A stretch of 64,000 bases of DNA, from positions 60,682 to 124,681 of the forward strand of contig NZ_DAIOEU010000007.1 in the NCBI RefSeq assembly GCF_036746095.1, read 5' to 3'. The stretch is from Dyella_B sp036746095 (lineage in GTDB: Bacteria; Pseudomonadota; Gammaproteobacteria; Xanthomonadales; Rhodanobacteraceae). The notes under the pieces are model-generated. The model was given only the letters and a program-made list of their open reading frames with translations, did no database searches and was not told where the DNA came from. Below, one piece after another: positions 1 through 8,818 of the stretch; positions within the stretch are counted from its first letter, which is position 1, and every line of letters begins with the position of its first letter. The position numbers and the translations under genes were made by a program.

Positions 1-849
1 ACCCCCCACTCGCGGAATGGTGCGCGCAAAGATGAAGCGCACGCCCACGAACACGACGCCGAATACCGTCAGCGCCAGCGCAGCGTTCGACCAACCGTGC
101 GCGGCGTAAAACAACGTGATGAAGGTGGCGATGCAGCCGAAGCCGATCGAGCCGAGCGCCAGCCCGATGCCGTAGGGCACCACGCGCGCGGCTACCGTCC
201 GGAACGATGCACGTTCGCCGGCGATGGTGATAGTGGCGCGCTTCAGTTGCGCCAATGGCAACGCGGCGAGTGCCAGCACCAAGGTCGCTGCACCGATGAT
301 GGCGAAACCGTAGTGATGATCGAGCAGCACGCCCAGCGGCGCGCCTGCCGCCAGCGCGCCGTAGGTCGCCACACCGTTCCACGAAATCACGCGCGCGGTA
401 TGGCGATGTCCCACCTGGCCCATGCCCCAGGCGATGGCGCCCGTACCGACACAGCTTTCCGCGCAACCCAGGGCCAGGCGCGCGATGAAGATCAGGCCCA
501 GACTCAGCCACGGCACGTGGCTGGCCAGCGCGGCCAGCAGCAAAAGCGCACCGCTGGCAGCGCACATCATGAGGCCGGTCATCACCGTGCGCTTGGGGCC
601 TTTGGCATCGGCCATGCGCCCGGCGTGCGGCCGGCTGAGCAGGGTGGCTACGTATTGAATGCTGATCGCCAGGCCCGCCAGCATCGCGCCGAAGCCGAGA
701 TTCGTATTGACGAAACCGGGCAGCACGGCCAGCGACAGGCCGATGGTCAGATACGCCATGAAGGTGAACGCGACGGTGCTGAGAATCGCCAGCAGCACGC
801 CGGACTGGCGGCCTTCCTGGGCCGCTGAAGAATGTGAGGCATCAGCCAT
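1..849 (-). CDS. MFS transporter, YhhS/YfcJ-like (C-terminus outside window)
   Basis: I translated the minus strand from ATG at 849; the frame stays open for 283 codons to the window edge, so the C-terminal part is missing. The product is a multi-pass membrane protein of the major facilitator superfamily. It has a short polar N-terminus, then hydrophobic segments, with the MFS signature between helices 2 and 3 (RPHAGRMADAKGPKR, about residues 72-86) and an acidic/glycine helix 5 (ARLALGCAESCVGTG). This arrangement resembles the YhhS/YfcJ group of predicted drug or metabolite exporters. The substrate is not predictable. Start chosen as the first ATG preceding the hydrophobic core. Confidence 0.82.
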   Translation of the reverse strand, partial: MADASHSSAAQEGRQSGVLLAILSTVAFTFMAYLTIGLSLAVLPGFVNTNLGFGAMLAGLAISIQYVATLLSRPHAGRMADAKGPKRTVMTGLMMCAASGALLLLAALASHVPWLSLGLIFIARLALGCAESCVGTGAIAWGMGQVGHRHTARVISWNGVATYGALAAGAPLGVLLDHHYGFAIIGAATLVLALAALPLAQLKRATITIAGERASFRTVAARVVPYGIGLALGSIGFGCIATFITLFYAAHGWSNAALALTVFGVVFVGVRFIFARTIPRVGG

Positions 850-1039
850 GGTGGGAAAGACAGCAAAAGCCGGAGGGCAGCGACGATTATAGGTCGTCAT
901 GGTGCGGTGCGTCATGCATGGAGCGGGTCAATGCTTGCCCATTGATCGGAAAACGCAGTGCGTCGCGGCCTTGCTCGCCGGTTGGGGTGAAGCCTGGCAT
1001 CGCCCTGTTTGGCCGTTCGGATGGGGTCTTGCGCGAAAC

Positions 1040-1537
1040 CTACGCAGCAGCTTCCTGCAGTACATCCAGCTCCAGCTTCTTCATCGCCAGCACGGCTTTC
1101 ATCACCCGCTGCGCTTTTTCCGGATTGCAAGACGTCAGCAGCTCGATCAATTGCACCGGTACCACCTGCCAGGAAACGCCGAAGCGGTCCTGCAGCCAGC
1201 CGCATTGCTGCGCGGCCGGCTCGCCGCCTTTCGACAGTGCATCCCAGTAGTGATCCACCTCTGCCTGCGTGCGGCAGTTCACCACCAGCGACATGGCGGG
1301 GCTGAACGTAAACACCGGGCCGCCATTGAGCGCGGTAAATGGCTGGCCGTCCAATTCAAACGCCACGGTCATCACTGAACCTTCGGGGCGGCGTGCGGCC
1401 CTGGCGCTTTCAATGTTGTAGCGAGTAGTGGCGAGGATGCGTGCGTTGTCGAATACCGACACGTAATAGTTCGCGGCTTGCTCGGCTTCCTCGTTGAACC
1501 AAAGGAAGGGCGAGATGCGCTGGAAGCGATCGTTCAT
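1040..1537 (-). CDS. VOC family protein, PhnB / 3-demethylubiquinone methyltransferase-like
   Basis: 165-residue cytosolic protein of the vicinal oxygen chelate (glyoxalase/bleomycin resistance) fold. The opening FQRISPFLWFNEEAEQAANYY, the central ALNGGPVFTFSPAMSL and the C-terminal CGWLQDRFGVSWQVVP are characteristic of the PhnB-like group often labelled 3-demethylubiquinone-9 3-methyltransferase domain. That label is historical; true enzymatic activity is unknown for most members. The start at 1537 is preferred over a longer in-frame start at 1600 because GGAGA lies just upstream and the family motif begins immediately after it. Confidence 0.88.
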   Translation of the reverse strand: MNDRFQRISPFLWFNEEAEQAANYYVSVFDNARILATTRYNIESARAARRPEGSVMTVAFELDGQPFTALNGGPVFTFSPAMSLVVNCRTQAEVDHYWDALSKGGEPAAQQCGWLQDRFGVSWQVVPVQLIELLTSCNPEKAQRVMKAVLAMKKLELDVLQEAAA

Positions 1538-2102
1538 GGCTGATGTCTCCGTGGGGAAGGGCTTGTCCATGCGACGAGCGTAGCTGCCCGGGTTCGACAA
1601 TGGCGCCGGTGTTTTGCATCGGAGAACACCCAGGCATGCTGACTATCGTTGTCACGCATGTCTGGTTTTTTCCACGGCACCTAACCGAGCCCTGCGTGCT
1701 CATCCTGCCGCGTTGTTTTGGCCCGATCGGGATGTGCTTGCCCAGGACGATTGATGAGGCGCGCATCGGTGTCGCGGCCATGGCTGTTGCAATGCAACGG
1801 CAAAAACCTGCGTTTCCGGCGTTTTGCGCATGTCGATGTGCATGCGGCGTGAATGCATGGCGCGCTCACATGACATTTTTTCCTTTGCGATGGGAATCAC
1901 GTTCTAGCGTGGGCAAATCGGCCAATCGCACTGGACAACGTTGTCATGCGAGGCCAATACTCGCGCCACTTTGCAGCTTCATGACAACACGCGGTGCTAC
2001 GCAGGAAGCGGTTGGCGACTGTCCCCCATGGCCGTCCGGAATGCGGTCGTGAATCGCCGATGGTCTTTTCACTTGTCCGTTCATCCGTCTGGAGACAGTC
2101 AC
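1538..2102. other. Intergenic region upstream of the first chitinase
   Basis: 565 bases between the divergently transcribed VOC gene and chitinase. Open frames here have no recognisable protein features. The notable content is a perfect 12-bp palindrome at 1934-1945 and a block at 2028-2102 that is repeated upstream of the second chitinase. No convincing -35/-10 pair was picked out by eye. Confidence 0.5.
1934..1945. promoter_or_regulatory. Perfect palindrome GACAACGTTGTC, candidate LacI-family operator
   Basis: A 12-bp perfect palindrome with a central CG step lies 157 bases before the start of the first chitinase. Central-CG palindromes are typical of LacI-family operators. From memory, predicted NagR boxes for N-acetylglucosamine utilisation in gammaproteobacteria have a similar ACAACGTTGT-like core, which would fit a chitinase gene; this is unverified. 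No copy is seen before the second chitinase. Confidence 0.4.
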
Positions 2103-3452
2103 ATGCTTGAGAAGAAGTCGACGAAGTGGTCCACCCTGGCCTTGAGTTCGCTGAGCACCGCCGTGGGTGCTGCGATTTCCACCACCGTACTGACGGTGGC
2201 GCCAGTGCAAGCCGTGCATGCCCAAAGCACGTGCGCCGCGCCGTGGAGCGCAAGCACCATTTACACCGCTGGCAACACGGCCAGCGAGAACGGCACCAAT
2301 TACAAGGCGAACTGGTGGACGCAGGGCAACGACCCGGCCACCAACAACGGTGGTCCGGGCAGCGGCCAGCCGTGGACGTCGCAGGGTTCGTGCACATCGA
2401 CGCCGACCCCCACTCCGACGCCGACGCCCACCCCGACGCCCACCCCGACACCCACACCCACTCCAACTCCAACCCCTACACCAACACCCACGCCTGCACC
2501 CGGCGGCTTCGTGTTCAGTCCGTATAAGGACATCACCATCAATCTCAACTGGAATACCAACGTCATGCAGACCGCGGTGACCGGTTCCACGATCCCGGTG
2601 GTGGGCAGCGGCAGCCTGTATTCCAGCTACGAACCCAACCTGCCGGCGATTACGCTGGCGTTCGCTACCGGCGCGTGCGGCAGTGAAAACTGGGGCGGCG
2701 TATCGTCGTCCGGTTTCGTTTCCGGCAATATCAATGCGCTCAACAGCGCCGGCTTGAACTACATCGTATCGACCGGTGGCCAGGCAGGTACGTTTACCTG
2801 CTCGTCGCCATCGGCTTTCGAGAGTTTCATCGCGAGGTATTACACGTCGCACATGATCGGCGTGGACTTCGACATCGAAGGCGGCCAGACGCAGACGGAT
2901 ATCCAGCAATTGGTAGCCGACGTGGCCGCTGCACAATCGCAGTATCCGAACCTGCGCTTCTCCTTCACGGTGGCAACGCTGGGTGCATCGGATGGCAGCT
3001 ATGGCAGCGTCAATCAACTGGGGCAATGGGTGATCCAGGCGGTCAAGGCATCCAGCCCCGCGATCAACCACTACACCATCAACCTGATGACGATGGATTA
3101 CGGCGGCACCAGTGCGGCCAACTGCGTGGTGGTGAATGGTGCGTGCGAGATGGGGCAGTCCGCGATTCAAGCGGCGACCAATGTGGAGCACACCTATGGC
3201 ATCGCGGCCAGCCACATCGAGCTGACGCCGATGATCGGCCAGAACGATTCGCAAGGCGAAATCACCACGCTGGCCGATATCGATGCCATCACCAATTACG
3301 CCACCGCAAACGGCCTGGCCGGCGTGCACTTCTGGTCGCTGGATCGCGACACGCCGTGCGCGGCGGGTTCGGCTTCGGCCACGTGCAATTCGTATCCCAG
3401 CGTGGGAGTGCTGGGATACACCAATGAGATCCTGAAGGATCTCGGCAAATAA
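2103..3452 (+). CDS. Secreted GH18 chitinase with one CBM5/12 domain
   Basis: 449-residue extracellular chitinase. Order: export signal 1-40 (cleavage probably after VHA), chitin-binding CBM5/12 domain about 44-97 (CAAPW...GNTASENGTNYKANWWTQG), a pure Pro-Thr linker about 99-132, then a GH18 catalytic domain from about 134 to the end. The catalytic DxDxE motif is D255-F-D257-I-E259, with E259 the expected acid/base. The domain resembles the PF-ChiA-like branch of GH18. Start at 2103 is chosen over upstream ATGs (for example 2028) because GGAGA precedes it and a signal-like sequence follows. It is followed by a hairpin and then a paralogous gene, indicating tandem duplication. Confidence 0.93.
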   Translation: MLEKKSTKWSTLALSSLSTAVGAAISTTVLTVAPVQAVHAQSTCAAPWSASTIYTAGNTASENGTNYKANWWTQGNDPATNNGGPGSGQPWTSQGSCTSTPTPTPTPTPTPTPTPTPTPTPTPTPTPTPTPAPGGFVFSPYKDITINLNWNTNVMQTAVTGSTIPVVGSGSLYSSYEPNLPAITLAFATGACGSENWGGVSSSGFVSGNINALNSAGLNYIVSTGGQAGTFTCSSPSAFESFIARYYTSHMIGVDFDIEGGQTQTDIQQLVADVAAAQSQYPNLRFSFTVATLGASDGSYGSVNQLGQWVIQAVKASSPAINHYTINLMTMDYGGTSAANCVVVNGACEMGQSAIQAATNVEHTYGIAASHIELTPMIGQNDSQGEITTLADIDAITNYATANGLAGVHFWSLDRDTPCAAGSASATCNSYPSVGVLGYTNEILKDLGK

Positions 3453-3480
3453 CAAGCAGGGACATCAAGGGAAATCCCCC

Positions 3481-3512
3481 GCAGCGATCCGGCGTATTTG
3501 CCGGATCGCTGC
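3481..3512 (+). terminator. Hairpin after first chitinase
   Basis: Perfect 13-bp inverted repeat (GCAGCGATCCGGC and its complement) with a 6-base loop, 28 bases after the stop codon. There is no long T-run after it, so it could be a transcription terminator or an mRNA 3-prime stabiliser. Confidence 0.6.
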
Positions 3513-3627
3513 GGACGCTATAGCGCGGAAGGCGGATTGGCGGAGGCGCGCCGCGTCGATGCGAGCGATCGCAGACCCTGTTCAACGCAATACCGGTGCA
3601 TGGATGCGTGACGGCGTCCGCTCCCGC

Positions 3628-3705
3628 ATGGCCGCCCGGAATGCGGTCATCACCACGCCGCTATTTCTCACCTGTAACGGTTCATCCAATTGTGGAGACA
3701 GTCCC
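3628..3705 (+). promoter_or_regulatory. Duplicated leader block shared by the two chitinase genes
   Basis: The 78 bases before the second chitinase start match the 75 bases before the first (2028-2102). Shared pieces are GCCGYCCGGAATGCGGTC at the beginning, TTCATCC in the middle and TGGAGACAGTC directly before the start codon. The block was therefore duplicated with the gene and partly retained. An in-frame ATG opens the block in both copies, so an alternative longer N-terminus cannot be excluded, but the SD-like GGAGA favours the shorter start. Confidence 0.55.
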
Positions 3706-5256
3706 ATGCAAGTGAAGAGATCAACGAAGTGGTCCACCTTGACAATGAGTTCATTGGGCACCGCCATCTGCGCGGCGCTTTCCACCACCGTGCTCACCGT
3801 GGCGCCCGTGCAAACCGTGCATGCGCAAGCCACCTGCGCAGCACCCTGGGTGTCGACCGATGTGTATGTCGCTGGCAACCAGGCCAGCGAGAACGGCGTC
3901 AACTACGTCGCGAATTTCTGGACGCAAGGTAATGATCCGGCCACCAGCAATGGTGGTGCAGGAAGTGGCGAACCGTGGACGTCGCAAGGCTCGTGCGGTG
4001 GTTCGCCGACGCCGACGCCGACGCCGACTCCCACAGGCTGCGATCCAGTCTGGAATGCTTCCACCGCTTACAACGGCGGCGCGGAAGTCAGCGAGAACAG
4101 CGTCAACTACAAGGCGAATTTCTGGACGCAGAACCAGAACCCCGCCACCAACAATGGCGCCGCCGGCAGCGGTGCGCCATGGACGTCGCTGGGGGCTTGC
4201 AACGGTTCGCCAACACCCACCCCAACTCCCACGCCGACACCAACACCCACTCCGACACCAACACCCACGCCAACTCCGACCCCCGCACCGGGCGGCTTCG
4301 TGTTCAGTCCGTACAAGGACATGAGCATCAACATGAACTGGAATACCTATGCGATGTCCACGGAAGTTACCGGCTCGCTGATTCCGGTCGTCGGCAGCGG
4401 CAGTTTGTATTCCAACGACGTGCCGCAACTGCCGGCGATTTCCATCGCATTCGCGACAGGTGAATGCGGTAGCGAAAGCTGGGCCGGTGTGACGCCGGCG
4501 GAATTCATCTCGGCGAACATCACGCCGGGTGCGGCCAATTCGCTGGCCAGTGCAGGCTTGCACTACATCATCTCGACCGGTGGCGCGGACGGTGTGTTCA
4601 CCTGTGGATCGCCGTCCGCGTTCGAAAGCTTTATTGCCAAGTACTACACCGCGCAAATGGTCGGCGTGGATTTCGATATCGAGGGCGGGCAATCGCAAGC
4701 GGAAATCCAGCAATTGGTAGCAGACGTGGCGGCCGCGCAATCGCAGTATCCGAACCTGCGCTTCTCCTTCACGCTGGCCACGCTGGGCGCATCCGATGGC
4801 AGCTATGGCGGCGTGAATCAACTGGGGCAGTGGGTGATCCAGGCGATCCAGTCGGCCAGCCCAGCGATCAATCACTACACCATCAACCTGATGACGATGG
4901 ACTACGGCGGCGCCATTCCCTCCAACTGCGTGGTGGCAAATGGTGTCTGCGAAATGGGCCAATCAGCAGTGCAGGCGGTGGTGAATCTTGAGCACGGCTA
5001 TGGCATCCCGGCCAGCCACATCGAGCTGACGCCGATGATCGGCCAGAACGATGCGGCCGGCGAAATCACTACGCTGGCGGATATCGACACCATTACCAAC
5101 TACGCAACCGCCAACGGTCTGGCCGGCGTGCATTTCTGGTCGCTGGATCGCGACACACCCTGTGCAGCCGGCTCGGCCTCGGCAACCTGCAACTCGTACC
5201 CGAGCGTGGGCCAGCTGGGTTACACCAACGAAATCCTCAAGGACATCGGTAAGTAG
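3706..5256 (+). CDS. Secreted GH18 chitinase with two CBM5/12 domains
   Basis: 516-residue paralogue of the upstream chitinase. Order: signal peptide 1-40, first CBM5/12 about 44-97, short PT linker, second CBM5/12 about 112-165, longer PT linker, GH18 domain from about 196. The catalytic motif is D322-F-D324-I-E326. The GH18 part is nearly collinear with the first chitinase, including the FWSLDRDTPC segment near the C-terminus. The extra binding module should increase affinity for insoluble chitin. GGAGA precedes the chosen ATG. Different CBM number in adjacent paralogues points to domain duplication after gene duplication. Confidence 0.93.
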   Translation: MQVKRSTKWSTLTMSSLGTAICAALSTTVLTVAPVQTVHAQATCAAPWVSTDVYVAGNQASENGVNYVANFWTQGNDPATSNGGAGSGEPWTSQGSCGGSPTPTPTPTPTGCDPVWNASTAYNGGAEVSENSVNYKANFWTQNQNPATNNGAAGSGAPWTSLGACNGSPTPTPTPTPTPTPTPTPTPTPTPTPAPGGFVFSPYKDMSINMNWNTYAMSTEVTGSLIPVVGSGSLYSNDVPQLPAISIAFATGECGSESWAGVTPAEFISANITPGAANSLASAGLHYIISTGGADGVFTCGSPSAFESFIAKYYTAQMVGVDFDIEGGQSQAEIQQLVADVAAAQSQYPNLRFSFTLATLGASDGSYGGVNQLGQWVIQAIQSASPAINHYTINLMTMDYGGAIPSNCVVANGVCEMGQSAVQAVVNLEHGYGIPASHIELTPMIGQNDAAGEITTLADIDTITNYATANGLAGVHFWSLDRDTPCAAGSASATCNSYPSVGQLGYTNEILKDIGK

Positions 5257-5274
5257 CGATAGGAGTAGAGGAAT

Positions 5275-5310
5275 CCGTGCTGGCCGGGGAAACAGGCCTG
5301 GCCGGCACGG
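5275..5310 (+). terminator. Hairpin after second chitinase
   Basis: Arms CCGTGCTGGCC and GGCCGGCACGG pair over 11 positions with one T-G wobble. It lies 18 bases after the stop codon. No T-tract follows, so termination strength is uncertain. Confidence 0.5.
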
Positions 5311-5523
5311 CGGCGAGGTCGCCGCTGGTGTGTTGCAGCGGGAAACAGGCGAACACGCGCGCGTGACATTCCGCACGTTGGGGTGCGCGTCGCCGTCGGA
5401 GGGAGTGGCGGCCGCAAGGGGAAATCAGTTGAACGGAACACACCGGTCGGTGGTTGCCGGCAAGCGGCCGGGCTCGACTTAAGGCAATACAGGTATTTTT
5501 GTGGACAGAGCGGGGAGGGATGT

Positions 5524-5542
5524 GTAAGTTGTGTCAACTTAC
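5524..5542. promoter_or_regulatory. Perfect dyad GTAAGTTG-TGT-CAACTTAC
   Basis: A perfect inverted repeat with 8-bp arms and a 3-base centre, about 90 bases before the sulfotransferase start. Size and symmetry are those of a dimeric repressor or activator site. The regulator is not identifiable here. Confidence 0.4.
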
Positions 5543-5630
5543 GGCAGCCTGACGTGTCCGCTCGCTTTGATGGGTGCACGGGTCCAGGTTCCAGCAGCCA
5601 ATAAAAATAAGCAGGGGGCGTCAGCTGCTC

Positions 5631-6614
5631 ATGCAAAGAACGTTTGTTGTTGGGTGTCCGCGTTCGGGCACCACGATCGTGCAGGCCATGCTGGCGCGGC
5701 ATCCGCAAATTTTCACCCTTCCGGAAACCGATTTCTTTCCTCGTTTGCTAGGCGGTCTCGGCCACCGCTTCGGCGATGAGGGCGCGCAACCGCGCCGGCG
5801 CAATATCGCGCGTCGCCTCGGTCTGACGCGCCGTTATGGCAGGCGCCAATACACTGCATTGCAGCGTTCGCTGCTGGGTGACGACCAGGCATCGCCGCGC
5901 GCGCCGTGGCTGGTGGACACGTGCGTAAAGCGTTTCTTCGCCACACTGGATCAACTCGCCGAGCGCGCAGGACGCGCCGTGTGGATCGAAAAAACACCGC
6001 ATCACTTGCTGTATCTGCCCGAGATCGAACGCTACCTGCCGGAGGCGCGTTTCATCCATGTGATTCGCCCCGGCATGGACGTGCTGGCCTCGATCATGGA
6101 TGCGCATCTGCGCTACAACAACACGTCGTTCAATGGTGGCTTGCGGTTGTGGACGCGCCGCTGGAATCGCGCGGTGGACATCCATCGCACCTGCATCGGC
6201 GTACGCAATCATTATTTTGTCTTCCTGGAAGATCTGGTGCGGCAGCCGGCGGTGGAGTGGCAACGGCTGTGCAAATTCCTGGAGCTGCCGACCGATCTCG
6301 AACTTGACCAGACCTGCCATCAGCATATTGCCGATCCCACGGCGGAACCCTGGAAACAGGCCGCGTTGAGTGGCCTGCCGCAGCCGGCGGACAGCAAGGT
6401 GGAACAGTTGTTCGGCCCGCAATTGCGCGAATGGCTGCGCGAAAAACTGAGCAGCTATGAAGACCTGTATGCCGCCAGCAGCCTGGCCTACAACCGCGAT
6501 GACAGCTTCGGCATGCCAGTGCTCGCGCCAACGAAAAGGCGCGACGACAAGGCTGCCCTCGAAACCGATGCGCTCGCGACGATCGCCAAGGAGGGACGTT
6601 TCCGCGTCGCTTGA
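5631..6614 (+). CDS. Sulfotransferase family protein
   Basis: 327-residue PAPS-dependent sulfotransferase. The 5-prime-phosphosulfate loop is at the N-terminus (CPRSGTT, residues 9-15). The 3-prime-phosphate-binding region follows near residue 140 (FIHVIRPGMDVLASIMD). The family transfers a sulfuryl group from PAPS to a hydroxyl or amino acceptor; the acceptor is unknown. The ATG at 5631 is chosen because the PAPS loop must lie close to the N-terminus and GGGGG lies upstream; a start at 5574 adds a non-conserved extension. No neighbour indicates the acceptor. Confidence 0.85.
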   Translation: MQRTFVVGCPRSGTTIVQAMLARHPQIFTLPETDFFPRLLGGLGHRFGDEGAQPRRRNIARRLGLTRRYGRRQYTALQRSLLGDDQASPRAPWLVDTCVKRFFATLDQLAERAGRAVWIEKTPHHLLYLPEIERYLPEARFIHVIRPGMDVLASIMDAHLRYNNTSFNGGLRLWTRRWNRAVDIHRTCIGVRNHYFVFLEDLVRQPAVEWQRLCKFLELPTDLELDQTCHQHIADPTAEPWKQAALSGLPQPADSKVEQLFGPQLREWLREKLSSYEDLYAASSLAYNRDDSFGMPVLAPTKRRDDKAALETDALATIAKEGRFRVA

Positions 6615-6661
6615 TGGATGCAGCATGAAGCGGCGGGTTTCATGCCGAACGAATATCGTGC

Positions 6662-7549
6662 ATGCCTGTCACAATGGGCACTCCCCTCCGTGAAACAGGC
6701 AGTATCGTGAATCGTAGAGTCCCCAAGCAGACTTCGTACGGCGGTTGGATCGCAGCCGTCATTGTCGTCTTCGCCGTGGTGGCGGCGGGTATTTATCTGG
6801 TGCAGTGCGCCATGCATCCGGTGGCATCACCCACTCCTTTGGCAACGCCGGCCCCAGCACAAACCGCTCAGCAACCTGCCAGGGCATCGTCGGTCATCCA
6901 GCATCCGATTGCCGAAGCAAATGCAGGACCGGCGTCGGCATCCACGGCCGCATTGCCGCCCCTGATGGATAGCGACGCCAGCGTGCGCGAGGCACTCGAG
7001 GGCATGATCCACGGCGGCAAGCTTGGTTCGCTGCTGCAGAGCCAGATCATTTCGCGCGTGGTCGCAACCGTCGATGCATTGCCGCGCCAGGCCATGGGCA
7101 GCACCAATATCCTGCCATTGCGCACGCCAAGCGGCACGCTGCTGACGGAACAGGCCAACGGCGCCACCGTCATCACCGCCCGCAATGCAGAACGTTATGC
7201 AACCTACATGACGGTGTTGAACGATGTCGATCCGCACATGCTGGTGACCTGGTACAAGCACAACTACCCGCTGTTTCAGGAAGCCTATCGGGAGCTGGGT
7301 TATCCGCATGGCTACTTCAACGACCGTTTGGTCGTTGCGATCGATGACATGCTGGCCGCACCCGATGTGCATGATCCGGTTGCGGTGGTGCGCTCAGGTG
7401 CGCACTACCATTTCGTCGACGCCCAGTTGCAAGCGCTGTCGAATGGCCAGAAGCTGATGGTGCGAATGGGGCCGGCGAACGAGGAGCAGTTCAAGGCGAA
7501 GTTGCGCATGATCCGCACATTGCTGGCGGGTGGGCAGCTAGGGCACTAG
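6662..7549 (+). CDS. DUF3014 family membrane-anchored protein
   Basis: 295-residue protein matching the DUF3014 pattern. It has one N-terminal transmembrane segment (WIAAVIVVFAVVAAGIYLV, about 25-43), an Ala/Pro-rich spacer, and a soluble, probably periplasmic, domain from about 100 with LPPLMDSDASVREAL, FVDAQLQALSNGQKLMVRMG and a C-terminal helix. Function of the family is unknown. The start is uncertain: ATG at 6662, ATG at 6674 and GTG at 6707 are all in frame and none has a strong SD; the GTG would give a compact N-terminus directly before the membrane helix. Confidence 0.82.
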   Translation: MPVTMGTPLRETGSIVNRRVPKQTSYGGWIAAVIVVFAVVAAGIYLVQCAMHPVASPTPLATPAPAQTAQQPARASSVIQHPIAEANAGPASASTAALPPLMDSDASVREALEGMIHGGKLGSLLQSQIISRVVATVDALPRQAMGSTNILPLRTPSGTLLTEQANGATVITARNAERYATYMTVLNDVDPHMLVTWYKHNYPLFQEAYRELGYPHGYFNDRLVVAIDDMLAAPDVHDPVAVVRSGAHYHFVDAQLQALSNGQKLMVRMGPANEEQFKAKLRMIRTLLAGGQLGH

Positions 7550-7582
7550 GTCGCAGCGGCATATGTGACGTTGAGTTTTGAC

Positions 7583-7606
7583 AAGGCCCGGATATCCGGG
7601 CCTTTT
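7583..7606 (+). terminator. Intrinsic terminator between convergent genes
   Basis: Perfect palindrome AAGGCCCGGATATCCGGGCCTT followed by TT, 33 bases after the DUF3014 stop codon. Being symmetric with A and T flanks, it may serve both the DUF3014 gene and the opposing gene that ends at 7631. Confidence 0.75.
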
Positions 7607-7630
7607 CATGTGACCATCGAACCCGTGCTG

Positions 7631-8818
7631 TTATCCGCGGCGCGGCGCATGCCCACCGCTGGCGCCGTGGAATGCGCCACCTGACGGATGTGGCGCGGGG
7701 GCAGGGCGATACGCACGGTATTGCGGCGCGGCGGGCGCATGGTATTGAGGCTGCGGGCGATAGGCGGGCGCCGCATGAAAAGCGGGTGCCGCGCGGTAAG
7801 CCGTTGCCGGTGCCCGATAGGTGTTCATGATCGGCCGAGCCGGATGGCTTGCAGGTGCAACACCGGTAACGCCGCCAGGCCGATAGACATTCCTGTAGAG
7901 GCCTGTTGGACGTGCCACGTTCGCCGTGCCCGCCGTATTCGCATGCGGCGCGAAGTTGGCCGAACGCAGGCCCGGATTGCTGCCCACCGTTGGCGGTGCG
8001 TGTACCACATGGTCGTTCATGCGCTGCGCATTGAATGCCGATGGCCTGAATTGGCTGCCGCGAGCAGGTGTCAGGCCTGCACTGTTGAAAGCGCCGGGCC
8101 GTTGCGTGGCGGCGATCGGCGGGTCGCCATGATTGAACGTGGCGCGCATCGCCGGGTTATGGCTGGCCAGGGTCATCTGTCGTTGCTGCGCGGCGATCGG
8201 TCCCATGCGCGAGTGGCGGGCGAAGGCAGCCTCTTGCGGCGTGGCGTGGGCCATCACCCCGCCGCGGCCGCCGTTGTAGCTGACGCGGTTGACGTGGTTG
8301 ATCACTGTCTTGTCATAGACATGGGTGATGTGCACGTTGTTGATGCGGTTGACGCTGCGGTTGTAATAAAAACCGCCGTGGCCCCAATAGCCGCCGGCAT
8401 AGCCCACGCCGGTATAGCCGCAGCCGTAATGGATGCCGCCGTAGAAGCCCACGTGGTAACCCCAGTAGCCGCGATGGAAGACGTAGAAGCCATCATTCCA
8501 GCCCCAATAGCCCGGTGTCCACAGCGCACCATAGAACGGCGCGATCACCCAGGTGCCGGGCACCCAGTAATACTCGGCGCCATCCCAAGCCCAATAACCA
8601 GGGGTCCAGATGTAGCCGGGACCGGGAATGGGCGGCTGCTCGTAGACAGGCAGTGGCGGGGGCGGGACGCCTACGGAAACGCCGACGCCGATGTATACCC
8701 CGGCCTCGGCTTTTTGTGGCAATGCCGCGAGTGCGGCTATCGCGCCAAGCAGACCCGCCAGCGCGCGCACGAGCAAGGTGCGCCCGGAAACTTGCTGCGT
8801 AAGGCTGGTGGTTTTCAT
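7631..8818 (-). CDS. YXWGXW repeat-containing exported protein
   Basis: 395-residue predicted exported protein. A signal peptide (1-39, ending PQKAEA) precedes a Pro-rich segment and tandem aromatic repeats of the YXWGXW type (GYIWTPGYWAWDG, YWVPGTW, LWTPGYWGWND). A Tyr/Gly/His-rich part and a low-complexity Ala/Pro/Arg/His tail follow. Such proteins are thought to be outer-membrane or surface associated; the role is unknown. The start at 8818 has a strong AGGAGG-type SD (AGGAGGAAACGCC before ATG). It converges on the DUF3014 gene. Confidence 0.87.
   Translation of the reverse strand: MKTTSLTQQVSGRTLLVRALAGLLGAIAALAALPQKAEAGVYIGVGVSVGVPPPPLPVYEQPPIPGPGYIWTPGYWAWDGAEYYWVPGTWVIAPFYGALWTPGYWGWNDGFYVFHRGYWGYHVGFYGGIHYGCGYTGVGYAGGYWGHGGFYYNRSVNRINNVHITHVYDKTVINHVNRVSYNGGRGGVMAHATPQEAAFARHSRMGPIAAQQRQMTLASHNPAMRATFNHGDPPIAATQRPGAFNSAGLTPARGSQFRPSAFNAQRMNDHVVHAPPTVGSNPGLRSANFAPHANTAGTANVARPTGLYRNVYRPGGVTGVAPASHPARPIMNTYRAPATAYRAAPAFHAAPAYRPQPQYHAPAAPQYRAYRPAPAPHPSGGAFHGASGGHAPRRG

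Larger units (their letters stand above)
5257..5630. other. Intergenic region between chitinase and sulfotransferase
   Basis: 374 bases with no supported gene. It contains an imperfect 11-bp-stem hairpin at 5275-5310 directly after the chitinase stop and a perfect dyad at 5524-5542. The stretch from about 5480 to 5630 is more AT-rich and probably carries the promoter and leader of the downstream sulfotransferase. Confidence 0.5.

Noticed and set aside
2398..2500. Tandem ACC/CCG-type triplet and hexamer repeats in the chitinase genes
   Set aside because: They encode Pro-Thr interdomain linkers and are not mobile or regulatory repeats.
1944..3455. 503-codon open frame antisense to the first chitinase
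   Set aside because: Translation is Arg/Gly/His-biased with no domain; the opposite strand has a complete chitinase. It reflects GC-rich codon use.
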